Shown: positions 1 through 6,163, counted from the stretch's first letter. The stretch is DNA of 9,677 nt from Flavobacteriales bacterium (GCA_012965625.1 DTSC01000263.1:1-9677); one strand, 5' to 3'. The notes: generated from the letters alone by a model not told the origin. Numbers and translations: made by a program.

Positions 1-693
1 ACCGTTACTCCAATTCCATCCAACACCTCAAATATTACAAGGACTTTGACCTTCACACCAGTTACTATGGGACCTGATCAGCTAAATGGAGACTTCCTAA
101 TTAACAATGCTTCCATGGATATAAATATTATAAATTATACCATCCCCTTTAACAATACAGAAATCTGGGAACTCATCAACCAATCTGCAATTTCACATCC
201 ATTTCACATTCATGATGTGCAATTCTACATTTTGAGTAGAAATGGCGTGGCTGCACCAATTAATGAACAAGGCAGAAAGGATGTGGTTTTAGTAAAACCT
301 CAGGAAACCGTTCGCTTTATTGCAAAATTTGAAGATTTCTATAATGACACATTGCCGTATATGTATCATTGTCATCTGCTCCCACATGAAGATGGAGGCA
401 TGATGGGGCAATTTATTGTTGAAAACCCTGTTATAACAGGATATTCTTTATCTGATAATGATTTTACCATCCACCCTAATCCAACAGATGGGGCAATTCA
501 TATAACATCCAAAAAAGATTTTCCTATAGAAAAAATAGAGCTTTTTAATGCATTGGGTCAACTATTGCAAACGAATAGATTGGCATACATTCAGGATTAC
601 AAACTATTCACCAATAATTTCCAAAGTGGCGTATTTATCATTAAAATATATTCTGGAAAAAATATTATAACGAAGAATATAATTGTCCACTAA
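1..693 (+). CDS. Multicopper oxidase, C-terminal part, with T9SS sorting domain (5' truncated by window)
   Basis: The reading frame is open from base 1, so the N-terminal cupredoxin domains lie outside the window. Visible are the copper ligands of the last cupredoxin domain: HPFHIH at about residues 66-71 of the visible part, and HCHLLPHEDGGMM at about 123-135. The latter matches the HCHxxxHxxxxM pattern joining the type 1 and trinuclear copper sites, with Met as the axial ligand. The HED-GMM context is like CueO, CotA and bilirubin oxidases. After about residue 155 a separate module follows, with NPTDG, an IELFNALGQLL strand and a GVFIIKIYSG strand. This is the usual type A T9SS C-terminal domain, so the enzyme is probably exported and anchored at or released from the cell surface. 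The substrate (Cu(I), Mn(II), phenolics, bilirubin-like compounds) cannot be told. It converges on the minus-strand sulfur operon and is probably functionally separate from it. Confidence 0.93.
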   Translation, partial: TVTPIPSNTSNITRTLTFTPVTMGPDQLNGDFLINNASMDINIINYTIPFNNTEIWELINQSAISHPFHIHDVQFYILSRNGVAAPINEQGRKDVVLVKPQETVRFIAKFEDFYNDTLPYMYHCHLLPHEDGGMMGQFIVENPVITGYSLSDNDFTIHPNPTDGAIHITSKKDFPIEKIELFNALGQLLQTNRLAYIQDYKLFTNNFQSGVFIIKIYSGKNIITKNIIVH

Positions 694-698
694 GATAG

Positions 699-737
699 CA
701 TTGTACCTGAAAACAATGTCTAAGTTGCATGGCAACT
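699..737. terminator. Two small hairpins in the convergent gap, possible weak bidirectional terminator
   Basis: The 102-bp gap lies between two converging genes, so termination is expected here from both sides. Two short perfect stems are visible: CATTGT (699-704) with ACAATG (713-718) around an 8-base loop, and AGTTGC (723-728) with GCAACT (732-737) around a 3-base loop. Neither is followed by a clear T-run on either strand, so canonical intrinsic termination is not shown. An 8-bp direct repeat CAACTAAT also occurs at 733-740 and 793-800. Confidence 0.3.
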
Positions 738-795
738 AATAAAGGCTGAGGTCATGATTAATATTGCTTCCCACATCATTTAGCTTTATGCCCAA

Positions 796-1209
796 CTAAT
801 GAGGCAGCCTATCTCTTAATGCCCCATAAGTGAATGTGCCCAAAACAGCACTAAGAATCACAACGATAAAGACAGAGACCCCATTTCCAACTAAAGTAAA
901 CATAGGGCCCGGACAAGCACCAGATAGTGCCCAGCCAAAACCAAAAACAATTCCCCCAAGCAAATAACGATAAAAACCAACATCCTTCTTTTTGAAAGCA
1001 ATTGGAATGCCTTCTGAAGATTTCATTCCATATCTCTTTACCAGTTGCGTTAGAATTATACCCACCAATAAAGCTGAGCCAATTATGCCATACATATGAA
1101 AAGACTGGAAACGAAACATCTCTTGTATCCGAAACCAGGAAATTGCCTCTGACTTTGTCATGATTATACCAAACAATATTCCGATAATAAGATATTTTAT
1201 TAATTTCAT
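796..1209 (-). CDS. YeeE/YedE family membrane protein, half-size (PmpB/DUF6691-like)
   Basis: This 137-residue hydrophobic protein has about four membrane segments: residues 3-18, 38-56, 80-97 and 108-127. The signature GWALSGACPGPMF at about residues 92-104 carries the single cysteine (C99) and matches the GACPGP motif of the YeeE/YedE family. Members import thiosulfate (TsuA) or take part in sulfur-species transport in two-subunit form. At about 137 residues it is one of the half-size proteins, working with the gene just upstream, whose stop lies 5 bp before this ATG. Together the pair would make one full-length YeeE/YedE-like channel. It is the last gene of the operon. The ATG at 1209 is the first in-frame start after the upstream stop. 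The family is clear; the transported species is inferred. Confidence 0.88.
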   Translation of the reverse strand: MKLIKYLIIGILFGIIMTKSEAISWFRIQEMFRFQSFHMYGIIGSALLVGIILTQLVKRYGMKSSEGIPIAFKKKDVGFYRYLLGGIVFGFGWALSGACPGPMFTLVGNGVSVFIVVILSAVLGTFTYGALRDRLPH

Positions 1210-1213
1210 TTAC

Positions 1214-1234
1214 ATTAAAGATTAAAGATTAAAG
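1214..1234. repeat. Three perfect tandem copies of the 7-mer ATTAAAG across a stop codon
   Basis: ATTAAAG occurs three times head to tail at 1214-1220, 1221-1227 and 1228-1234. Read on the minus strand, the repeat encodes the last residues of the first YeeE/YedE half and contains its TAA stop (1215-1217), only 5 bp before the ATG of the second half. Since 7 is not a multiple of 3, gain or loss of a unit would change the C-terminal residues and the spacing to the next start. Confidence 0.85.
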
Positions 1235-1778
1235 GGAAAATTAAAAATGTCATTATCAAACCCCCAATAAAGAATCCAATGACAGCAATTAAAGAAGGAA
1301 GCTGTAAGTTGGATAAGCCACTTATCGCATGTCCTGAAGTACATCCACCAGCCCATAGAGATCCAAAACCTACCAAAAATCCACCTACAACCAATACAAG
1401 AATCCCTTTAAATGTCATAAGACTTTCCCAAGAGAACAAATTCTCTGGCACAAAGCTTCCATTAAAAGATATCCCCAAAGCCTCCAAGTCGTTAATCGTT
1501 GCTGCTGATATCTGAATATTGGCCACATCAATAAGGTAAGCAGAAGCAATATACCCTCCAATAACAGCACCAATGACAAATACCAAATTCCATATTTGAC
1601 TTTTCCAGTCAAAATCAAAGAGTGAGATTATTTTTCCAGCACCTCCAATAGCACATACGCTTCTAAGAGTGCTGCTTACACCAAATTCCCCTCCTGCCCA
1701 TAAAAGCAAAAACATTACTATGGCAATTAATGGGCCAGATAGAAACCATGGCCATGGCTGCATTAATATTTCATTCAT
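1215..1778 (-). CDS. YeeE/YedE family membrane protein, half-size (PmpA-like), putative thiosulfate/sulfur transport
   Basis: This 187-residue protein has about five hydrophobic segments: about 10-28, 62-82, 124-142, 146-160 and 163-183. The YeeE/YedE signature GGCTSGHAISGLS spans about residues 144-156 with C146; a second cysteine, C42, sits in a SVCAIGGAG loop. With C99 of the partner this gives three cysteines at conserved-looking motifs, agreeing with the three functional cysteines known in the full-length thiosulfate importer TsuA. Start: ATG at 1778 overlaps the methyltransferase stop as ATGA (1775-1778), a classical coupling arrangement. It probably forms a heteromeric channel with the next gene and feeds thiosulfate or persulfide-type sulfur to the rhodanese/dioxygenase fusion encoded upstream. 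The direction and nature of the substrate are inferred. Confidence 0.88.
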   Translation of the reverse strand: MNEILMQPWPWFLSGPLIAIVMFLLLWAGGEFGVSSTLRSVCAIGGAGKIISLFDFDWKSQIWNLVFVIGAVIGGYIASAYLIDVANIQISAATINDLEALGISFNGSFVPENLFSWESLMTFKGILVLVVGGFLVGFGSLWAGGCTSGHAISGLSNLQLPSLIAVIGFFIGGLIMTFLIFPLIFNL

Positions 1779-2398
1779 GGCTTTCCTTTTTTAATAATAT
1801 TCCAATAAAACTTCTGATTTTTACCTGATGGTGTTGCATGCATTTCTTCGAAACTTTCAACAACTATAAATTCAGGGGCGAATAGGTCTGAGATACTTTG
1901 ATTGTCGTGTTGACAAACATCAAGCCCACTGCATTTTTTGGGGCCATCATTCTTTGAAAAAGTAGCAAAAATTGCATAGCCCGACTCCTTAAGATATTTA
2001 TACAATATTTCTTTATATCGTTCTTGTTCTTCATTTGTTTTTAGAAAATGAAATACTGCTCTATCATGCCAAACCATGTACTCATATTCAGCTTCAAAAT
2101 CTAAAATGTTCATAATATGCCATTTGACTTTGTTGGATCTTTCGCCCAAATTATTCATGCTTGATTTAACTGCTAATTGAGATATCTCAATTACAGAGAT
2201 ATCAGTATAACCATCCTGTATCAAACAGCTTGGCAAATTACTGCTACCTGTACCAACATCCACAATTGGAGCATCATGGTCCATTACATACTTCTCTATA
2301 AGCTTTCTGCTTGTATCAGGACTATTTTGATACCAACTAACTTTATTCGTGTCTTTGGTTCCATAAACAAAATCCCAATGTTTAGCTAAATCAATCAT
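1775..2398 (-). CDS. Class I SAM-dependent methyltransferase, coupled into the sulfur operon
   Basis: This is a 207-residue Rossmann-fold methyltransferase. Motif I, VDVGTGSSNLP, is at residues 46-56. The acidic residue ending strand 2 is E71 in SVIEIS. The post-motif region reads MVWHDRAVFHFL at about 108-119, and a late strand reads GYAIFATFSKNDGP at about 130-143. Two features look family-specific: CSGLDVC (C146 and C152) and a C-terminal HATPSGKNQKF block. I recognise this as a widespread class usually annotated only as class I SAM-dependent methyltransferase. The ATG at 2398 lies 2 bp after the upstream stop codon. An upstream TTG at 2419 would overlap the previous gene and is less likely. 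The gene ends with an ATGA overlap to the YeeE/YedE gene. The substrate is unknown; a thiol, sulfide or other sulfur compound is a guess from context. Confidence 0.9.
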   Translation of the reverse strand: MIDLAKHWDFVYGTKDTNKVSWYQNSPDTSRKLIEKYVMDHDAPIVDVGTGSSNLPSCLIQDGYTDISVIEISQLAVKSSMNNLGERSNKVKWHIMNILDFEAEYEYMVWHDRAVFHFLKTNEEQERYKEILYKYLKESGYAIFATFSKNDGPKKCSGLDVCQHDNQSISDLFAPEFIVVESFEEMHATPSGKNQKFYWNIIKKGKP

Positions 2399-2400
2399 GG

Positions 2401-3810
2401 TTATAAAGTACTTGGACAAACATATTCAGTTAATGGCATGGAGGTCTTTTTTATCGCATTAAATCCTCCAGCTACATCAATAAAGTTGCTTATGCCTCTT
2501 GTTTTAAGTATGGAAGCTGCAATCATCGACCGGTAACCTCCTGCACAGTGTATATAAAACAAATCATCTTTTGGCATTTCTGATAAAAAGTCGTTTAAGC
2601 TGCTCAATGGGGTATTGTGTGCACCAACAATATGCTCTGATAAATATTCAGAATTCTTGCGAACATCAAAGATTCTCTCTTTCGTTTCTTCATAAGCCTC
2701 CATCAAATCCTCAGCACCATTTGATATAATGTTTTCCAACTCTTTTCCCGCATTTTCCCAAGCTTCAACTCCACCTAGTAAATAACCTTGCGTATTATCA
2801 AATCCTACGCGTGACAAACGCGTAATGGCTTCTTCCTCTCTGCCATCAGGAACAACGAGAATAATTGCTTGTTGAACATCTTTGATTAACTCTCCCACCC
2901 AAGGTGCAAAACTGCCATCCAATCCAATAAAAATACTATTTGGTATATGCCCAGCAGCAAAATTACCAGGTGATCTAACATCCAATACGATTGCGTCTGT
3001 TTCATTCACCATGGCCTCAAGCACATCAGGACTTAATGGTTTTAGTCCTTTGGCTAAAACTTTATCAATGCTCTCATATCCCTCTTTATTCATTTTTACA
3101 TTTAATGGGAAATAGCTAGGAGGAGGAAGTAGTCCTTCAGTTACCTCTCTAACAAATTCTTCTTTAGTCATATCGGCACGAAGAGCATAATTCATCTTCT
3201 TCTGATTACCTAAAGAATCTACTGTTTCTTTCATCATCTTTTTACCACATGCACTACCGGCACCATGAGCAGGATAAACTAATATTTCATCTGGCAATGG
3301 CATAATCTTATTTCGCAAACTATCATATAAAATTCCTGCCAAATCTTCCTGTGTCATATCGTCGGCTTTTTGTGCCAAGTCAGGCCTTCCAACATCTCCC
3401 AAAAACAAGGTGTCTCCTGAAAAAATCGCTATTTCCTTCCTGTTTTCGTCAAGCAATAGATAGGTAGTGCTTTCCATAGTATGTCCAGGGGTATGCAAAA
3501 CCTTTATGGTTAGTTTGCCAACCCTGAATTCCTCATCGTCTTTTGCAATGTGAGCATCAAAACTCGGATTAGCTCCAGGACCATATATAATTGGTGCACC
3601 TGTTTTCTCTGATAGGGTTATGTGACCACTAACAAAATCTGCATGAAAGTGAGTTTCAAATATATATTTGATCTTTACACCATCTGCTTCTGCTTTATTA
3701 ATATAAGGCGATACCTCCCGAAGAGGGTCAATAATTGCTGCTTCGCCACCACTTTGTATATAATATGCACCTTGTGCTAAACATCCTGTATAAATTTGTT
3801 CTACCATCAT
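2401..3810 (-). CDS. MBL-fold persulfide dioxygenase-like hydrolase fused to two rhodanese domains
   Basis: This 469-residue protein has three domains. Residues 1 to about 210 form a metallo-beta-lactamase fold of the ETHE1/Blh type: THFHADFVSGH (H54, H56, D58), HTPGHT (H106, H110), SGDTLF (D133), GRPDL (141-145) and a C-terminal-side H182. ETHE1-type enzymes use a mononuclear iron to oxidise glutathione persulfide to sulfite. Residues about 260-355 are a rhodanese domain with LDVRSPGNFAAGHIP but VVPDG where the active-site cysteine loop should be, so it is probably inactive. Residues about 365-462 are a second rhodanese with FDVRKNSEYL and HCAGGYRS, keeping the catalytic cysteine C422. The active rhodanese would deliver persulfide sulfur to the dioxygenase. 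Two consecutive ATGs (3810, 3807) are possible starts. The gene is 15 bp downstream of the SulP gene. The domain calls are strong; the reaction is known for the family and not demonstrated here. Confidence 0.93.
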   Translation of the reverse strand: MMVEQIYTGCLAQGAYYIQSGGEAAIIDPLREVSPYINKAEADGVKIKYIFETHFHADFVSGHITLSEKTGAPIIYGPGANPSFDAHIAKDDEEFRVGKLTIKVLHTPGHTMESTTYLLLDENRKEIAIFSGDTLFLGDVGRPDLAQKADDMTQEDLAGILYDSLRNKIMPLPDEILVYPAHGAGSACGKKMMKETVDSLGNQKKMNYALRADMTKEEFVREVTEGLLPPPSYFPLNVKMNKEGYESIDKVLAKGLKPLSPDVLEAMVNETDAIVLDVRSPGNFAAGHIPNSIFIGLDGSFAPWVGELIKDVQQAIILVVPDGREEEAITRLSRVGFDNTQGYLLGGVEAWENAGKELENIISNGAEDLMEAYEETKERIFDVRKNSEYLSEHIVGAHNTPLSSLNDFLSEMPKDDLFYIHCAGGYRSMIAASILKTRGISNFIDVAGGFNAIKKTSMPLTEYVCPSTL

Positions 3811-3825
3811 AATATTATTTTTTGA

Positions 3826-5541
3826 TTATAGTTTATTTCTTAACGATTCAAAAACATACTCCCTATTGTTAGCGTTTTGATTAGATTGAATAAAATCTAC
3901 TGCATCCTTTGTTGTTAGTTCAAAACGAATAAATGCATGTTCATCTTGCAGCCCATTCTTGGAAAGAATATCTCTTACCGGACCTTTTACATCTGTCATT
4001 ATAAAATTAACATCTGAAGCTTTTAATAATCTGTTTAAATCATACAGCATATATACTGCACTTGAATCAAGATAATTTATAACACTGGCTTCTAAAATAA
4101 CATGATTGATGTTTTTGCAAATACTCAGTTTTTTTAAAACGAATTTTTTTAATGCCTCTGCATTTGCATAAAAAAGCTGTGCATCAAATCTGAAGATTAA
4201 AATATCATCATATGTTTTAAGGTTATTAAATCGATTGTTATTCCTGTATTCAGTACTATTTGGTACTTGACCAAGTTCTGCTATATGAGGATATGAAGCT
4301 TTATACATTACCAGAATAATAGAAAAAACCACTCCCACTCCAATACCTGCCTCTACCCCCCAAATTAATGTGGAAATTGCTGTTATTATAAATGCACTAA
4401 AGTCCAGTTTATCCTTCTTCCACAAATGTTGGGCTTCTTTAACATTTATTAAGCTGAAAACTGCCACCACAATTATTCCTCCCAAAACTGCATTAGGCAA
4501 ATAATAGAAGTATTCTGTCAAATAAAGCAAGGTAAGGATCACTATACCAGCACTAATTATGGACGAAACTCCTGTTTTACTTCCAAGCTGATCATTTACA
4601 GCTGTCCTAGAAAATCCACCTGAAATAGGAAAGGATTGAAAAAATGCACCTCCAACATTTGAGGCACCTAATGCTATTAATTCTTGATTTGCTACTACTT
4701 CGTAATTATTGTGTTTCCTCTGAATAGCTTTTGCAACGGTATAGGATTCCATAAAACTCACTAATGCTATAGTAAAAGCGATAGGAAGTAATTGTTGAAA
4801 CCTCGAAAAGGTTAAGGCTGGTATTTCAAAAGATGGAAATCCACTTGGCACATCTCTAATGATCTCTACCCCCAAATCATGCAATCCAAACACGCTCACT
4901 GCACCAGCACCTAAAAACACAACAATAAGTGGCGAAGGTATTTGCTTATTGAAACGCCTAATCGCAAGAATTAATAAAATTGTCGTAGCCCCAATCAATA
5001 AGGTAATGCCATTTATATCTGCAGCGTTTAAATATACGTTGTGAATTATTTCATGCACTTTCCCTCTTGAGACATCAAGCCCCAATATATGTTTTAGCTG
5101 ACTAAAGGCAATGATAATGGCTGCAGCAGTAGTAAACCCTGCCATCACAGGATGTGATAAGAAGTTAACAAGAAAGCCCAATTTCAAAACACCCAGAAGA
5201 ATTTGTATTAAACCGACTATTAAAGCCAGAAGTATTGCAAGCATAATAAATTCGTTGGTTCCAATATTGGCCATTGCACTAATACCACTTGCAGCCAATA
5301 AAGACACTAAGGCTACGGGCCCAACAGAAACATGCCTGGAGGAACCAAGAAGAGCATATATAATCAAAGGAATTGTAGAAGCGTATAAGCCATGAATAGG
5401 TGGCAACCCAACTAGCATAGCATATGCCATTCCCTGAGGCACAATCATCACACCTATAGTTAATCCTGCAAAGAAGTCATCTTTGAATTTTAACTTATTA
5501 TAGGTTTTTAACCAATTAACTATGGGGAATAATTGCCTCAT
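3826..5541 (-). CDS. SulP family inorganic anion transporter with C-terminal STAS domain
   Basis: This 571-residue protein has the standard SulP layout. A membrane domain covers about residues 20-415, starting with DDFFAGLTIGVMIVPQGMAYA and followed by GLPPIHGLYAS and SSRHVSVGPVAL, the conserved SulP N-terminal block. A cytoplasmic STAS domain covers about 441-555, with INYLDSSAVYML near 488-499 at the usual nucleotide/phosphorylation-loop position. SulP proteins carry sulfate, bicarbonate or other anions, usually inward with a coupling ion. In this operon, between the ArsR regulator and a persulfide dioxygenase-rhodanese fusion, sulfate or sulfite is the simplest substrate guess; bicarbonate cannot be excluded. 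The length is normal and the frame intact. The ATG at 5541 follows the ArsR stop by 43 bp, a gap that contains a 15-bp palindrome. Confidence 0.94.
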   Translation of the reverse strand: MRQLFPIVNWLKTYNKLKFKDDFFAGLTIGVMIVPQGMAYAMLVGLPPIHGLYASTIPLIIYALLGSSRHVSVGPVALVSLLAASGISAMANIGTNEFIMLAILLALIVGLIQILLGVLKLGFLVNFLSHPVMAGFTTAAAIIIAFSQLKHILGLDVSRGKVHEIIHNVYLNAADINGITLLIGATTILLILAIRRFNKQIPSPLIVVFLGAGAVSVFGLHDLGVEIIRDVPSGFPSFEIPALTFSRFQQLLPIAFTIALVSFMESYTVAKAIQRKHNNYEVVANQELIALGASNVGGAFFQSFPISGGFSRTAVNDQLGSKTGVSSIISAGIVILTLLYLTEYFYYLPNAVLGGIIVVAVFSLINVKEAQHLWKKDKLDFSAFIITAISTLIWGVEAGIGVGVVFSIILVMYKASYPHIAELGQVPNSTEYRNNNRFNNLKTYDDILIFRFDAQLFYANAEALKKFVLKKLSICKNINHVILEASVINYLDSSAVYMLYDLNRLLKASDVNFIMTDVKGPVRDILSKNGLQDEHAFIRFELTTKDAVDFIQSNQNANNREYVFESLRNKL

Positions 5542-5553
5542 TATTGTTTTATA

Positions 5554-5568
5554 ATAAAATCATTTTAT
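5554..5568. promoter_or_regulatory. 15-bp perfect palindrome in the arsR-sulP gap
   Basis: ATAAAAT (5554-5560), a central C, and ATTTTAT (5562-5568) form a perfect inverted repeat 13-27 bases upstream of the SulP start. The octamer ATTTTATC at 5562-5569 recurs at 5914-5921 in the region just upstream of the arsR-like gene. This could be an operator for the ArsR protein, an internal promoter element or a weak RNA hairpin. The region is very AT-rich, so chance is a real alternative. Confidence 0.3.
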
Positions 5569-5584
5569 CTTATTTACTATAGCC

Positions 5585-5896
5585 TTACACCAAATCACAG
5601 TTTTCCATACAATCGAAAATTTTCAAAATATGTCTGTCGGCTATCTTATAATAAACCTGCTTGCCAATTTTATCGGATACAAGAATTCCATTATCTTTCA
5701 TTTTTGCTAAATGATGAGACATCATTGAGCTTTCACACACTACCCCAATCCTGCTACAAATAGTGCTAACATCTAATGGTTCCTGGGCTTCCAGAACTGA
5801 TAAAATTTCTAGCTTGACCGGATGAGAAATTGTTTTCAATAAGTTTGCTACCGATTTTAGTTTTTCAACGGATAATTTTCTTTTTACTGGTTCCAT
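5585..5896 (-). CDS. ArsR/SmtB-family winged-helix repressor, probable thiol/persulfide or redox sensor
   Basis: With the ATG at 5896 the protein has 103 residues; an in-frame ATG at 5923 would add nine. The fold is typical ArsR: LLKTISHPVKLEILSVL (19-35), a helix-turn-helix with recognition segment SSMMSHHLAKMKDNGIL (56-72), then a wing KIGKQVYYKI (76-85). It carries four cysteines: C47 and C54 flanking the turn of the helix-turn-helix, and C96 with C100 in the C-terminal helix. The CadC/SmtB alpha-3 metal motif (LCVCD-like) is absent: the sequence there is LDVSTI. The alpha-2 cysteine of BigR/SqrR is replaced by S33. It is the first gene of the operon and so probably represses it. The shorter start is preferred because the extra stretch overlaps promoter-like DNA. 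The inducer is inferred from context to be a sulfur species. Confidence 0.88.
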   Translation of the reverse strand: MEPVKRKLSVEKLKSVANLLKTISHPVKLEILSVLEAQEPLDVSTICSRIGVVCESSMMSHHLAKMKDNGILVSDKIGKQVYYKIADRHILKIFDCMENCDLV

Positions 5897-5943
5897 ATTG
5901 CAAATATATGAATATTTTATCATATGTTAATATATAATGTTAA
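5897..5943 (-). promoter_or_regulatory. Candidate promoter/operator of the sulfur operon
   Basis: On the minus strand, TATATTTG (plus coordinates 5901-5908) fits the Bacteroidota -7 consensus TAnnTTTG and ends four bases before the preferred ArsR ATG. That would give an almost leaderless transcript. No good -33 TTTG is seen. The same stretch holds a 7-bp direct repeat, TTAACAT on the minus strand (plus 5924-5930 and 5937-5943, separated by TATATA). It also holds an inverted repeat ATATG-N10-CATAT (5906-5910, 5921-5925). Either could be the ArsR-family operator. The evidence is pattern only. Confidence 0.35.
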
Positions 5944-6055
5944 AATTATTATTGTTTTCATATTAGCTATCTATCCAAATCCTGGTTAATGATGGTCTTA
6001 CCAAGGGTGGGTTTTATCCTTTGGACATGCCTAAATCCACAAGCAAATTAAAATA

Positions 6056-6163
6056 ATGACATCTTTAACACCAAATAATGAATTAGCATTTAGTGAAATC
6101 ACGAACAGCCCATATGCTAATATTCAAGATGCTTTTGGTCTTGGAATTAGGTTTAAAATATAA
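6056..6163 (+). pseudogene. Possible remnant of an outer-membrane beta-barrel protein C-terminus
   Basis: ATG to TAA gives 35 residues. The end, NSPYANIQDAFGLGIRFKI, alternates hydrophobic and polar residues and has a phenylalanine near the C-terminus, as in the final strand of bacterial outer-membrane barrels. The frame is open upstream only to 6035, with a stop at 6032-6034, so no complete barrel is present. It could be the tail of a decayed gene or a chance open stretch. The assignment is weak and rests on the look of the last strand alone. Confidence 0.22.

Larger units (their letters stand above)
796..5923 (-). other. Probable six-gene operon for sulfane-sulfur handling
   Basis: Six minus-strand genes follow each other with almost no intergenic space: arsR-like, then 43 bp, sulP-like, 15 bp, MBL-rhodanese fusion, 2 bp, methyltransferase, 4-bp overlap (ATGA), YeeE/YedE half A, 5 bp, YeeE/YedE half B. 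The tight spacing and the stop/start overlap imply co-transcription and, for the last four genes, probable translational coupling. Gene content parallels BigR/Blh operons of Proteobacteria (ArsR-family persulfide sensor, persulfide dioxygenase, YeeE/YedE membrane proteins, a sulfur anion exporter). The pathway assignment is inferred from families; co-transcription is inferred from spacing. Confidence 0.8.

Noticed and set aside
743..810. AGGCTG (743-748) and CAGCCT (805-810) as a long-range stem
   Set aside because: The loop would be 56 bases and the right arm lies in the YeeE/YedE coding sequence. A 6-bp match at this distance is expected by chance.
2399..2419. TTG start at 2419 adding seven residues to the methyltransferase
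   Set aside because: It would overlap the end of the dioxygenase-rhodanese gene. The ATG at 2398, 2 bp after that stop, gives the usual family N-terminus beginning just before HWDFVYG.
4859..5395. Plus-strand ORFs inside the SulP region
   Set aside because: They are antisense shadows of the well-supported SulP membrane domain, with low-complexity translations.
5533..5763. 76-residue plus-strand ORF
   Set aside because: It is antisense to the ArsR-like gene and the arsR-sulP gap, with no domain and no context supporting it.
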